This document shows positions 1-10,451 of a DNA stretch of 64,000 nucleotides, in pieces; positions within the stretch are counted from its first letter, which is position 1; the number at the start of each line of letters is the position of its first letter. Position numbers and translations under genes: made by a program. The notes below the pieces were generated by a model, which worked only from the letters and a program-made list of their open reading frames with translations, had not been told where the DNA came from and did no database searches. The DNA comes from Zygnema cylindricum (taxonomy: Eukaryota; Streptophyta; Zygnematophyceae; Zygnematales; Zygnemataceae). The stretch is from positions 63,475-127,474 of the forward strand of contig JBBHKE010001131.1 of the NCBI GenBank assembly GCA_037447655.1, given 5' to 3'.

Positions 1-1180
1 AAGCACCTTCAAAGGAAAGTCACAAAAAACGATCCTTACTCTGACCACAAATGGCGTAACGATCAAACGAATGAAACTAAACATTCGATCAATCTCTCCG
101 ATATATCCGTCGTAGCAAATCGACGTCTCAATAGGAACCAAATTGAAACCTAGTTAACTTCTCTTTTCTACATCTAAAAAACACTAGCCAATTCTCTCTC
201 TCCTTCTAGGAAACATTAGTTAATTCTCTATTTCTCACAACTAGGAAACACTAGTTAATTCTCTCATACTAGGAAATACCAGTTAAGTCTCCACAACTCC
301 TAGGAATCACTAGGTAAACCTCTTATCTCCAAAATTCTCCATACAAAATATCACTTAAGAATTATCATACCTCTTAAAACCTCTATTCTCCAAATGGATC
401 ACTAAGGATCCTCAACACCTCTGAATTGACCATAAAGGATCATACTCTCTTAATTGATCACAAAGGATCAACACTCTTTATCTCTTAATTGATTACAAAG
501 GATCTTCCTCTCTCTCTTAACCGATCACAAAAAATCTACATCTTTTCTCTTCAATTGATCCAAAGTTAAACCAAGGATAACTCTGCAGCTAAACGATGCT
601 GCCTATATAGCCTCTCTAACTAGCTTACAAATCAAAGTAAGCAAACTAGCAATGCGGTAAACACCAGTCTCATTCCTAGCAAAAAACACTGAAAGGAAAC
701 TTCCACGAAAGAAGGTGTTCAGGCTTCTTTTTCGATATGCGAAACTCCACAATGAGAAGTTTTGTAAGTGTGTTGTTCACGCACGAAACGAAACATTTCC
801 ACACAAAATAATACACTGCACACGAAAACAAAAGTGACGCGAAACGAAATCGTACATTGCGTTCGCTGACTCAATAAACATTGACGTGAAACAAAGTCGT
901 AAGTTTCGGCGCCAAACAACATTACTCCAAAGGCACCAAACTCCAAACGTACACAAAATGTGTACTTGCGAATCGAAGCTGAACGCTTCAAACGCCAACC
1001 CGATATGAAAGTGACATCCAACTCAAACCGTCACAAATCCACCCGTGCGAAGTACTCGTACGAAATATCTCCATAATAATACATAGACGCGAATCGAGGT
1101 CGAGCGCTTTTTAAACAAACAAGAAATACATTGTGGTTCACTGAAGGGCCACTTCGCGCGATTCAACAATGAATCTAACA
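1..1180 (-). mobile_element. Probable minus-strand LTR (left part outside window)
   Basis: Read on the minus strand, a polypurine run (complement of 1181-1190) is followed at 1180 by TGTTAG, the expected layout of a polypurine tract and the TG start of a 3' LTR. A TATA-like GCTATATAGG lies on the minus strand near 610, a plausible LTR promoter. The stretch has no convincing coding frame and is rich in GAAACG/CGTTTC motifs, like the Ty3/gypsy LTRs further right. The other end lies left of base 1, so length and target duplication cannot be checked. Inference only; the element's interior is not recognisable to the right of 1190. Confidence 0.4.
175..570. repeat. Two adjacent degenerate short tandem repeats
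   Basis: From about 175 to 345 the motif CTAGGAAACACTAGTTAATT recurs about four times with drift. From about 385 to 570 a different motif, TTGATCACAAAGGATC, recurs about six times roughly every 35-45 bases. Both sit inside the probable LTR, in what would be its downstream (R/U5) part on the minus strand. Confidence 0.5.
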
Positions 1181-1190
1181 CCTCCCCATT

Positions 1191-1410
1191 GAGTCACATT
1201 ACAAAATGCCTCACATTTGCTTACAAAATAAAAAAACAAATCAAATAAAAAAACTCTTATGTAATCATTTGGTACAAGGGAAATTTACACATATATTTCT
1301 TTGGCTATCCCACGCATGTATGGATCAAAAAATTGTAGGGGATTGGAGGTTCATTATCATTTGCAAAACACATTGTTGTCATCGCCTCTCTTTCTCTCTT
1401 TCTTTCCCTT

Positions 1411-1441
<31 letters not shown>

Positions 1442-2663
1442 TTATCTCTCTTGTGAAATGTGTTACATCGCCTACAAAATAGGGTAAATTTTGTTGGAGT
1501 TCGGCCCATTAACCCAAATTAGAGTTAATATCACTATTTGTTTCTTTACTCTAATAATTTCTTCACATTAATAGCGATTCACGGTGTATTTTTTACTTTT
1601 TTACATTAATAACAGCTTAAGGTGTATTGTAAAACATTCCAACGAAGGTTCAATTTCTGTTTTCAAAAGTGAATACGAGTTGACCTTTTATGGCTGATGA
1701 TTACATTCAAATCATTGTTTGACACTTTAATAAATTAAATAAACAAGAAAAATTTGTGCATTATAGAAGATTACACAATTACGTTCTTTTATTTTTTCCC
1801 TAAAACGAGCGTAATGTGTTGCCCTTCTTCGTCGAAGCACTATGTCGGATGACAGGCGCGGCCTCCCAAACCTTCCGCCAAGCGATCCGGTCCACATCCA
1901 CAATCTCCAGGGTTGTGGAATTTGGTTTTTTTGGGTGGGAGGGCATCATATGCAATGGATTTTCCCTTTCCATCTAGTATCTTTGGTAGTTTTGTTTCGT
2001 CTTGCAAGTTACTCTAGTTAGCTTTGACTATCTCATTTGTTTGTTTTGCTTTTGTCTCTTTTAGCTTGTGTTGTCTTTACCTGTTCATTTTTTTTTTCAA
2101 CCCCTTATTACCTCAATGGTTTTCCCATCCCACTTGATGTAACTAAGTTTTACTGCTGTTATATTTTTACTTTTCGAACACAGCCCGTACTTTCTTTTTA
2201 AAGTTGGTACATGTCATTAATGGCTCCGTACGAGACTGTTTTCCTTGTACAACATTTCGGATTTTGTACACCGTTATAGTACAGTACACCATAGTACAGC
2301 AGAGTACATTGTGAATCGTTATTAGCCTTATGTAAGCTATATCGGCACCCCAAAATTTTGACATTGATACCCAAAATACAGTGAATGAATCTAATTTATC
2401 TTTGACGTTAATTATGGTTCTAGTAAATTAGCGTCAATGGTAATAGCGTACTGGATTCATAAATAATGTGGTGTACAGAAGTAGTTTGTTCGTACATCAG
2501 TGTACTTTGTTACCAAAATCCGTCCGGAAATTGTGGTTAACTTATGTCGATCGCATACAAAGCTGCGTTTAGAAAAATAGTGGAGTCGAGTTTGTAAAAT
2601 AGGCGTTCTCATAAATTCAGACGTTCGTTTTTGTGTGTGACAGTGTGAACGGATAACATGTGC
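1191..2663. other. Non-coding interval left of the Ty3/gypsy element
   Basis: I see no supportable gene here. It holds the CT microsatellite at 1384-1455, AT-rich sequence, and at about 2280-2370 a dispersed repeat whose core (from GTGAATCGTTATTAG on) recurs at about 28045-28115. The ORFs in this interval are short and have no recognisable domain. Confidence 0.5.
1384..1455. repeat. CT-rich microsatellite
   Basis: Pyrimidine-only run dominated by (CT)n, about 70 bases long. Confidence 0.85.
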
Positions 2664-2668
2664 ACATG

Positions 2669-3634
2669 TGTAACAGCAATAGCGGATCGAACTTGTTTAT
2701 AAAGGGGTATTTAGGTGTTATGATTATAGAGTACTAAATTTGGTAGACGCCCGCAAAAGAATCACGCTATTTGGAGTTATATTTTAAAAGTTATAGCGAT
2801 GGGTGTATTTAGGTGACAGCGTGGGGTCTAAATAACAAGTGGGTATCATTGAAACGGGTTAAGGGTCAAATTAGTACCGAAATTACGCGCGTACGTTTCA
2901 TAAAGTTCTAATGAAACGTTTAGTATGCACGGTACTTCGTTTCGTACAAATTTTGGTACGAAACGTCACTTTCACTTAAGGGAATTTCGTAGGAAGTTTC
3001 GCGTGCGAAATTTGTTATGCACGATCGTGCGAAGTCGCGTTTCGTTTGGCGCGCAATTTTGCACGTAAATGTTACGTAGTGAAACGTAACGTTTGATTGG
3101 TTAGTAAAGCGCTAAGTAGTTAGTAAGAGATTTCGCACGTTTTTGCATTGGTCAGTCTGAGTCTTTGCTGATCAATGATTGGCCCAGGTAAAAGCCTGTT
3201 AAAACGGAGCGTTGACTCTGGCCTGGGAGTCCAGGGCGATGATGGATAAATAGTGAAGTGTAAGAGGAGAGTAGACATCTTTTCCTTTGGAAAAGTTTGT
3301 GGAAATTCCAGCTGATCTTGGTCCTGAGCGATTAATACCAAATTGGAGAAAAGGCATTTTTGCATTGAAATCTCTTACTAATTAAATAGTGTTTTAGTAG
3401 TTAAGAGATAGAATTATTAAGAGTGGAGAGTAGAGGAAACACTTTAAATTGAAGGGTTGAGCCACGAGGGCAAGAGACCAAGCTAATGTTATGTGGACAG
3501 AAGCTTCTTCTAATTGAAAGTTATCCTTATGTGAGTGTTTTCCAATGTGGATGTGTATTTTCCAATGTGTGGAATGTGTGGTTGGAATTGTTTGTAGTAA
3601 TGGGATTTTCTGAGAGGTAGGAGATCCTGTTACA
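2669..3634 (+). repeat. 5' LTR of Ty3/gypsy copy 1
   Basis: 966 bp, TG...CA ends with 6-bp terminal inverted repeat TGTAAC/GTTACA. The middle (about 2880-3110) is CpG-rich and dense in GAAACG/CGTTTC motifs, with a palindromic TGCACGATCGTGCG. A TATA-like GATAAATAG at about 3244 may belong to the promoter, but this is a guess. The small antisense ORF inside both LTRs is not a gene. Confidence 0.95.
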
Positions 3635-3636
3635 TA

Positions 3637-3648
3637 TGGTATCAAAGC
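3637..3648 (+). promoter_or_regulatory. Primer-binding site (initiator tRNA-Met type)
   Basis: TGGTATCAAAGC begins two bases after the 5' LTR. It matches the plant initiator tRNA-Met complement TGGTATCAGAGC except for one A. The same site follows the 5' LTR of copy 2 at 15687. Confidence 0.85.
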
Positions 3649-4414
3649 TTTGGTTAGAAACCAGGGAGAAGTTTGCTCACCCGAAAATCGATTGCCGTGA
3701 CCGGTGAGGGTGCTCTAACCTGTGTCGGTAGAACCACAATGTGAAGTGGTAGGGGATTGGAGGGAAACTGAGTGATCACACTGCCAGCGGCCGCTGGTTA
3801 GATGTGGGGCGTGCTCAGGTCCTAAGGACTAAGGCGGGGTGGGCAGTGTAGCCACCGCTGAAGCTCACTCCAATTACCTAGAGGCCAAACAAACTTGCCT
3901 TCTCCTAGCAATGATTCATGTGTAGAGGGAGGGCTTGAAGCCATGAAGGGTGAGGATGTGAGGATTATAGAACAAAAGATCCTGATGTAGTGGGAAATGG
4001 GGAATTTGCTAATGGAGGAGAAGGAAAGTGGAGTACTTTACTTCTTCAAGAGCAAAGGAGTCCAGAAATGACTCAAAACTTTTCAAACCCTAAATTGTTA
4101 CCTTTGATTGATTTCAGTTTTGCTGTTGCAAAATTTATGGTGAAATCTTACCTTTGAGAGCTTTCAATTTTTGCTATTGCAAAATTGGTGGGGAAATTCT
4201 TACATTTCTGTTTCAATGTTGGGAAATTGAAAATTTGAATTTGTACTAACTTATTGTCAATGTCTTTTTAATTTCTCAGATCTTGATCTTTTCAAAGGAT
4301 TTGTTAAGGAGAAGAAGTTTTGGATTGGAGCAATCTAAGGACTTCAAATCTGCATCAAATTTCTTTGGGAAATTATACTCTATCTTTTCTTTTGCTTGAT
4401 TTAATTGTGTGATA
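3649..4414 (+). other. Untranslated leader of Ty3/gypsy copy 1
   Basis: About 770 bases between primer site and gag with no long reading frame. It contains two or three related segments around TTACCTTTGAGAGCTTTCAA and GTTGCAAAATTTATGG at 4090-4200, suggesting local duplication. Packaging signals would be expected here but none can be named from sequence. Confidence 0.7.
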
Positions 4415-5731
4415 ATGGCAAATTCTGCATGGAAACGTGAAATGGAGAATGCTTTGAATGTGTTGAAGAAGCGAACTGTGAAATTGGTCAAAAGATTTAA
4501 TAATCATGCTACCGCTGTGGATGAAACCATTTCCGAATTGAAAAGTGAATTGAAAGTTGTTAAAGAAAATGGAAATGTTTCAAATGAGAAATTAGATGAA
4601 CTTATTAGCTTAATTCAGACCAACAATAATATGAATGACCAAAAGGGTGAGAGTAGTAAAAGAAATGCCAGTTTTAGGGAGGATGATCATGATAGACCTA
4701 AGAAGATAAGAGATCTGAAATTGTCTATTAGTGAGGCACCATCGTTTGATGGTAAGAAGATTGATGAGTTGGATGCTTGGATTTTTCATATGGAGTATTA
4801 TTTGGAATCTAGAAATTGTGATCGTGATGATTACACTTCTTTTGCTGTTAGTTGTCTGAAAGGTGATGCTCAGATTTGGTATTATACCCAGAGAAGATCT
4901 AAATTGATTCCTGATAATGCTGATTGGGAAACTTTTAAAACCGCGATCAAATCGCGTTTCTTGTCTGTCACTTTTAAATCCAGAATGGAAGAAAAGTGGT
5001 TGAATTGTAAGCAGAATGGATCTGTGAAGGATTATATTGTGGAATTTGACTCATCTAGTATTCATGTCATAGGTTTGACTGATGAAATGGCTAAATTGCA
5101 TTTCTTGAACTATTTGAATCCTATACTGAAATCTGAGCTAAAACATCAAAATTTTAATAATTTGAAGGAATTACAAGATATGTCATTGGAATTAGAGGAT
5201 CAGTTGGGGTATAATCGGGAAACTCGATCACTCAGGGGTAATTTAAATGAAGTATCACAGTGGGATGAGGAGGAATTTGTTGAAGAGGGAATGAATGCTG
5301 GACTGGTGAATAGGCAAAATATCTTCAGGGGAAATCAAAGGGGTGGACATAGCGTTAATGCAGGAAATAGATTTAACATTAGAGGGGGGTACATTAAAAG
5401 TCCTAAACCAAACATTAATGCCCAGAAGTCTAACCTTACCATTCCCACATGCACTATTTGTCAGAAAAGGGGTCATAGAGCATTTGAGTGTGCACAATTG
5501 AAAAAGATTAACTGTTATAACTGTGGAGAGGAGGGACATTTTAGTAGAGAGTGCACAAAACCCAAAAAGAAAGTCACTTGTTTCAAATGTGGAGGTCCAG
5601 ATCATTACGCTAAAGACTGTACAGATAAAGGTTCTCTCAAAACAGTCGATGTAAATGAAGGTCTCCAAGAGGATATTGCATTATATCTAGCTGAGCAGGA
5701 AGCCCAGGAGGTGGGAAACGGAAAGGACTAA
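4415..5731 (+). CDS. gag: Gag polyprotein of Ty3/gypsy element
   Basis: Structural capsid and nucleocapsid protein of the retrotransposon; it packages element RNA in cytoplasmic particles. I take the ATG at 4415, giving 438 residues; a longer frame from 4409 would need a GTG start. The N-terminus (about 1-85) is charged and coiled-coil-like. A retrotransposon gag/capsid domain with the conserved WYY and [14 protein letters not shown] regions spans roughly residues 115-260. Three perfect CCHC knuckles (CX2CX4HX4C) follow at about 346-359, 367-380 and 389-402. The frame ends at TAA 5729-5731, overlapping the -1 pol frame by 37 bases. Intact, unlike the copy at 16467. Confidence 0.95.
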   Translation: MANSAWKREMENALNVLKKRTVKLVKRFNNHATAVDETISELKSELKVVKENGNVSNEKLDELISLIQTNNNMNDQKGESSKRNASFREDDHDRPKKIRDLKLSISEAPSFDGKKIDELDAWIFHMEYYLESRNCDRDDYTSFAVSCLKGDAQIWYYTQRRSKLIPDNADWETFKTAIKSRFLSVTFKSRMEEKWLNCKQNGSVKDYIVEFDSSSIHVIGLTDEMAKLHFLNYLNPILKSELKHQNFNNLKELQDMSLELEDQLGYNRETRSLRGNLNEVSQWDEEEFVEEGMNAGLVNRQNIFRGNQRGGHSVNAGNRFNIRGGYIKSPKPNINAQKSNLTIPTCTICQKRGHRAFECAQLKKINCYNCGEEGHFSRECTKPKKKVTCFKCGGPDHYAKDCTDKGSLKTVDVNEGLQEDIALYLAEQEAQEVGNGKD

Positions 5732-8700
5732 CTGAAAGTCCTCAGTTTAGTCAACTGGATCCAGAAGTTAAAGAGTTAACTTTGGAGGGCAAATTAATGA
5801 ATGGAAAAGTTAGGATAGCTGAATTTATTATGATTCTCACTACACTGCATAGTTTAAAGAATCCTTCTGGTGAAATTCTCAACAACAGACCTATGTTAGG
5901 ACAGCTAAGTAATGACGACACCAGACACAGTTTGATTAGATTCGAGTCATTAGTGGAAGGAAAGCCGTTGAAAGTAATGGTTGATTCAGGTGTCACACAT
6001 AATTTTATTTCACATAAGTTTGTAGAGGAAAATAAAATTCCTACTGTCATAAGGGAAAAGCCTTTACATGTTCAAGTGGCAAATGGTAATAAGTCCACAT
6101 TAGACTTACAAACTGACACGATAGAAGTTGATATCCAGGGTCATAAAATGAAAGTTGTGTGTGAAATAATGAATTTGGGAAGTGAAGAACTAATTCTGGG
6201 AAAGCCTTGGTTAACAGAACATAATCCTCAAATTAATTGGGAAATTAATACCTTAAAAGTGAAGTCTGAAAACGGTTGGAAGGTTTTGCAAGCATTATCT
6301 CCTAAGAAATTGCATAGGAATCATATAAATAACATAACCAGATTGGGAGTAGAAGGTTTGATTTCCGCTAAACAATTTAAAAAGCATTTAAAAGATAAAA
6401 CAAATCATGCTTTCTTGTTATTAGTAACTGAGGCAGTTACTGATGAAGGGGGGGGAGAAAACACTAACATTCATGTTATTCCTGAATCAGACACCACTAA
6501 AAATCTTGAAAAACAAAAATATGATTTTGTAACTGACATTAATACACCTGATGCTACTATTAAGGATTTGATTTTTGAATTCCGGGATGTTTTTCCAAGT
6601 GATTTACCCTCAGGAAGGCCACCTTCCCGAGATGTAGAACATGTTATTAACTTGGAACCTGGATGTAACCCTCCTGTCACAGGAATTTATAAGCACAGTT
6701 TCTTTGAGCAAGAGGAGTTAAAGAAACAGATCAAAGAACTCCTAGAGAAAGGACATATTCAACCCAGCAAATCACCGTACGGAGCACCAGTTCTTTTCGT
6801 CAAAAAGAAGGACGGAACGTTGAGAATGTGCGTCGATTATCGTAGTCTGAACAAGATTACGGTGAAGGATAAGTATCCGTTACCTTTAATTTCTGATTTG
6901 ATAGATCGTTTAAAAGGTGCTAAAGTATTTTCATTGATTGACCTGCGTAGTGGCTTTAATCAGGTGCCAATTAGAATTGAGGATGTTGATAAAACTGCTT
7001 TCAGAACTAGAGTGGGTCATTTTGAATGGATCGTGATGCCATTCGGCTTAACGAATGCACCGCCTACTTACCAAAGATTAATGAACCAAACCTTTTCAGA
7101 TTACATAGATGAGTTTGTCCAAGTGTTTATAGACGATATTTTAGTCTATAGTGAATCTAAAGAACAACATGTAATTCATTTAAAAAGAGTGTTGGAAAGG
7201 TTAAGAGAAAGAAAATTATATGGAAAATTGTCAAAATCTAGTTTTCTTAAAAGTGAACAATTATTTTTGGGACATATAGTTAGTGGGGAAGGTGTTAAAA
7301 CAGACCCATCCAAAATTTTAGCAATCCAAAACTGGAAACAACCTACTAATGTCACAGAAGTTAGATCGTTTTTGGGATTGGCCACTTACTACAGGAAATT
7401 TGTAAAGAACTTCAGTATGATCGCTGCACCATTGACGGATTTACTTCGGGAAAAAGAGACGTTTGTGTGGGGAGCTGATCAAGAGAGAGCATTCGAGGAA
7501 CTAAAAGGGAAGTTGACCTCTGCCCCTACACTGGTGTATCCTGACCCTGCTGGAGAATTTGAAGTTCTGATCACTACAGATGCATCTGACAAAGGTCTAG
7601 GTGCAGTCATAAGTCAAAAAGTCGGCAAACACTTTCATCCAATTGCTTTTGAGTCCAGAAAATTCAATGATGCTGAAAAGAACTATACAGCACAAGAAAA
7701 AGAATTACTTGCAATTGTACATGCATTGGTGAAATGGCGATGTTATTTGCATAATAAAGAATTTACAGTTCACTGTGATAATAAAGCACTTTCTTATTTG
7801 CAAAGATTAAGTGATGCACAGATTATGACTGGCAGACAGGTTAGGTGGATGCAAAAATTAGCATATTTCAAATTTAATGTCAAACATATTCCTGGGAAGA
7901 CAAATGTAGTTGCAGATCCTTTAAGTAGATGTTTTGAAATAAGTGTTATGGTTCAAGATGAATTGTTTTTAGATACAGTTAGATATGGTTATGATAAAGA
8001 TCCTTATTTTGTTGTGATTTGCAAGAATATTTCGGGAGGGAATTCTGACCCACTGAATGAGAGGCATGTCAAAAACTTTAGAATAGAAGATGGTTTACTG
8101 TATTTGCGAACAGGGGATAGGTTATGCATTCCTGAAATGGGAGACTTGAGAAAACAACTTTTACAGGAAGCCCATGAGCATTTAGGACATCTTGGTCGAG
8201 ATAAAACTCTTAGTCGGTTGCAGAGTAGATTGTTTTGGCCAGGGATGGCAAAGGAGGTGTCGAGACACGTGGAAAGTTGTGTCCCTTGCCAACAGAGTAA
8301 ACCTAGTAACCAGAAACCTAGAGGTCTCTTAAAACCTTTAGATATCCCCGAAAAACCATGGGAATCTGTCAGTATGGATTTTATTGTCAGGTTACCAGCT
8401 ACATCTAGAAGAAATGACAGTATCATGGTCGTAGTCGATAGGTTCAGTAAAATGGCAATCTTTATCCCTTGTAAAACTACTCATTCAGTTGTAGATATTG
8501 CAAAGTTATATTTTGACAACGTGGTCAGACATCATGGAGTTCCCCTGTCTATAGTCAGTGATAGAGATTCTAAATTTACATCTGCATTTTGGAAAGAATT
8601 GCAGCAAAACTTAGGCACTGAATTGAAGATGAGTACTGCTTATCATCCTCAGACAGATGGACAGACAGAAAGGATGAATCGTACACTAGAGGAAATGCTC

Positions 8701-9432
8701 AGGACTGTTTGCAGTGGAGTTCAGAACACATGGGAATCTAAACTGCCATTAATGGAATTTGCATACAATTCATGTAAACATGCTAGTACAGGATTCTCGC
8801 CATTTAAGGTTGCATACGGATACCAACCTAGAGAAGCATTGGACTTAATAACAGGGGTCACTCAAGAGAATAGGGGTTCTGGAACAGAGTTTTGGGAATA
8901 CGTTCAAACAATTTGGAAAACTGTCCGGGATTCATTAGTGGAGGCACAAAGGAGGCAAGAATTAAATGCTAACCGTAAACGGGGTGATTGGGTGTTACGC
9001 ACAGGTGACAAGGTTTGGCTTTCTACAACTCATTACAGGTGCAAGATTGAGGGAAAATCGGATCCTACGGGGAAATTTGCCCCTAAGTACATTGGACCAT
9101 TTACTGTAATCGAGATGATATCGTCAGTTGCTGCCAAATTGGATTTTCCGCCTTCAACAAAAATTCATCCAGTGATACACATCAGCCAACTGAAACCAGC
9201 GAATCTTCGACCAACAGAAAGAGAACTGGAATTGGATCCCTCAATAATTATAGAACCTGAAGTCCACAGATGGGTAATAGATTGGGTTGGTCAACGGTTC
9301 AAGGTTGGTGATACTATATTCTGGCAAGTGCATTATCTAGGAAGGCCTGAAGATGAGTTGACTTTAGAGGATAAAAATTCTGAGTTTTTACAAAGGTATT
9401 GGAGGGATAATAATATAGAAGTCCCGTCTTGA
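5695..9432 (+). CDS. pol: Pol polyprotein of Ty3/gypsy element (expressed by -1 frameshift)
   Basis: Open from 5695 (after TGA 5692-5694) to TGA 9430-9432, 1245 codons. Numbering from 5695, the domains in order are as follows. Aspartic protease, with VDSG near 96. Reverse transcriptase, with VDYRSLN near 379 and the active-site FIDDILVYS near 479. RNase H, with TDASD near 627. Integrase, with an HHCC finger (HEHLGHLG...CVPC, about 825-865) and a D,D-35-E core: MDFIV near 894, SDRDSKF near 955, TERMNR near 991. Then a GPF motif (KYIGPFTV), and a chromodomain-like tail about 1185-1240 ([15 protein letters not shown]). Together these copy the RNA to DNA and insert it; the tail may steer insertion to particular chromatin. 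No internal stop or frameshift. The order RT-RNase H-integrase defines Ty3/gypsy. ATG 5797 is the first in frame but is probably not the natural start. Confidence 0.93.
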   Translation, partial: AGSPGGGKRKGLTESPQFSQLDPEVKELTLEGKLMNGKVRIAEFIMILTTLHSLKNPSGEILNNRPMLGQLSNDDTRHSLIRFESLVEGKPLKVMVDSGVTHNFISHKFVEENKIPTVIREKPLHVQVANGNKSTLDLQTDTIEVDIQGHKMKVVCEIMNLGSEELILGKPWLTEHNPQINWEINTLKVKSENGWKVLQALSPKKLHRNHINNITRLGVEGLISAKQFKKHLKDKTNHAFLLLVTEAVTDEGGGENTNIHVIPESDTTKNLEKQKYDFVTDINTPDATIKDLIFEFRDVFPSDLPSGRPPSRDVEHVINLEPGCNPPVTGIYKHSFFEQEELKKQIKELLEKGHIQPSKSPYGAPVLFVKKKDGTLRMCVDYRSLNKITVKDKYPLPLISDLIDRLKGAKVFSLIDLRSGFNQVPIRIEDVDKTAFRTRVGHFEWIVMPFGLTNAPPTYQRLMNQTFSDYIDEFVQVFIDDILVYSESKEQHVIHLKRVLERLRERKLYGKLSKSSFLKSEQLFLGHIVSGEGVKTDPSKILAIQNWKQPTNVTEVRSFLGLATYYRKFVKNFSMIAAPLTDLLREKETFVWGADQERAFEELKGKLTSAPTLVYPDPAGEFEVLITTDASDKGLGAVISQKVGKHFHPIAFESRKFNDAEKNYTAQEKELLAIVHALVKWRCYLHNKEFTVHCDNKALSYLQRLSDAQIMTGRQVRWMQKLAYFKFNVKHIPGKTNVVADPLSRCFEISVMVQDELFLDTVRYGYDKDPYFVVICKNISGGNSDPLNERHVKNFRIEDGLLYLRTGDRLCIPEMGDLRKQLLQEAHEHLGHLGRDKTLSRLQSRLFWPGMAKEVSRHVESCVPCQQSKPSNQKPRGLLKPLDIPEKPWESVSMDFIVRLPATSRRNDSIMVVVDRFSKMAIFIPCKTTHSVVDIAKLYFDNVVRHHGVPLSIVSDRDSKFTSAFWKELQQNLGTELKMSTAYHPQTDGQTERMNRTLEEMLRTVCSGVQNTWESKLPLMEFAYNSCKHASTGFSPFKVAYGYQPREALDLITGVTQENRGSGTEFWEYVQTIWKTVRDSLVEAQRRQELNANRKRGDWVLRTGDKVWLSTTHYRCKIEGKSDPTGKFAPKYIGPFTVIEMISSVAAKLDFPPSTKIHPVIHISQLKPANLRPTERELELDPSIIIEPEVHRWVIDWVGQRFKVGDTIFWQVHYLGRPEDELTLEDKNSEFLQRYWRDNNIEVPS
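5713..5747 (+). promoter_or_regulatory. Putative programmed -1 ribosomal frameshift site
   Basis: The gag/pol overlap (5695-5731) contains G GGA AAC at 5713-5719, phased in the gag frame as X XXY YYZ, a canonical -1 slippery heptamer of the class used by some retroviruses. Four bases downstream, AGGACT (5724-5729) can pair with AGTCCT (5737-5742). Alternatively AACTGA (5730-5735) can pair with TCAGTT (5742-5747). The two stems compete, and a true pseudoknot looks sterically tight. Slippage would join gag to pol 10-16 bases before the gag stop. Pol has no ATG before 5797. Confidence 0.7.
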
Positions 9433-9465
9433 GAATTAAATGTGTTTAACTGAGGTCAGTTAAAA

Positions 9466-9480
9466 ATAAGGAGGGGATGA
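9466..9480 (+). promoter_or_regulatory. Polypurine tract of Ty3/gypsy copy 1
   Basis: ATAAGGAGGGGATGA directly abuts the 3' LTR and would prime plus-strand DNA synthesis. The same tract precedes the 3' LTR of copy 2. Confidence 0.85.
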
Positions 9481-10446
9481 TGTAACAGCAATAGCGGATC
9501 GAACTTGTTTATAAAGGGGTATTTAGGTGTTATGATTATAGAGTACTAAATTTGGTAGACGCCCGCAAAAGAATCACGCTATTTGGAGTTATATTTTAAA
9601 AGTTATAGCGATGGGTGTATTTAGGTGACAGCGTGGGGTCTAAATAACAAGTGGGTATCATTGAAACGGGTTAAGGGTCAAATTAGTACCGAAATTACGC
9701 GCGTACGTTTCATAAAGTTCTAATGAAACGTTTAGTATGCACGGTACTTCGTTTCGTACAAATTTTGGTACGAAACATCACTTTCACTTAAGGGAATTTC
9801 GTAGGAAGTTTCGCGTGCGAAATTTGTTATGCACGATCGTGCGAAGTCGCGTTTCGTTTGGCGCGCAATTTTGCACGTAAATGTTACGTAGTGAAACGTA
9901 ACGTTTGATTGGTTAGTAAAGCGCTAAGTAGTTAGTAAGAGATTTCGCACGTTTTTGCATTGGTCAGTCTGAGTCTTTGCTGATCAATGATTGGCCCAGG
10001 TAAAAGCCTGTTAAAACGGAGCGTTGACTCTGGCCTGGGAGTCCAGGGCGATGATGGATAAATAGTGAAGTGTAAGAGGAGAGTAGACATCTTTTCCTTT
10101 GGAAAAGTTTGTGGAAATTCCAGCTGATCTTGGTCCTGAGCGATTAATACCAAATTGGAGAAAAGGCATTTTTGCATTGAAATCTCTTACTAATTAAATA
10201 GTGTTTTAGTAGTTAAGAGATAGAATTATTAAGAGTGGAGAGTAGAGGAAACACTTTAAATTGAAGGGTTGAGCCACGAGGGCAAGAGACCAAGCTAATG
10301 TTATGTGGACAGAAGCTTCTTCTAATTGAAAGTTATCCTTATGTGAGTGTTTTCCAATGTGGATGTGTATTTTCCAATGTGTGGAATGTGTGGTTGGAAT
10401 TGTTTGTAGTAATGGGATTTTCTGAGAGGTAGGAGATCCTGTTACA
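9481..10446 (+). repeat. 3' LTR of Ty3/gypsy copy 1
   Basis: 966 bp, co-linear with 2669-3634 at an offset of 6812. The only difference found by eye is A9777 in place of G2965. Confidence 0.95.
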
Positions 10447-10451
10447 ACATG

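Larger units (their letters stand above)
2669..10446 (+). mobile_element. Complete young Ty3/gypsy LTR retrotransposon (copy 1)
   Basis: The 7778-bp element is bounded by two 966-bp direct LTRs that start TGTAAC and end GTTACA. The 5-bp target duplication ACATG sits at 2664-2668 and 10447-10451. Internal order: primer-binding site, long leader, gag, pol (protease, RT, RNase H, integrase, chromodomain-like tail), polypurine tract. Gag and pol are both open. By eye the two LTRs differ at one position only: G at 2965 against A at 9777, a CpG-type change. It is therefore a very recent insertion and may be autonomous. A dead relative lies at 14716-22498. Confidence 0.95.

Noticed and set aside
3120-3365. 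81-residue antisense ORF present in both LTRs of copy 1
   Set aside because: Identical only because the LTRs are duplicates; no domain, and it is broken in copy 2.
5724-5747. H-type pseudoknot after the slippery heptamer
   Set aside because: Stem 2 would begin directly after both stem 1 strands with no loop to span stem 1; two alternative hairpins are more plausible.
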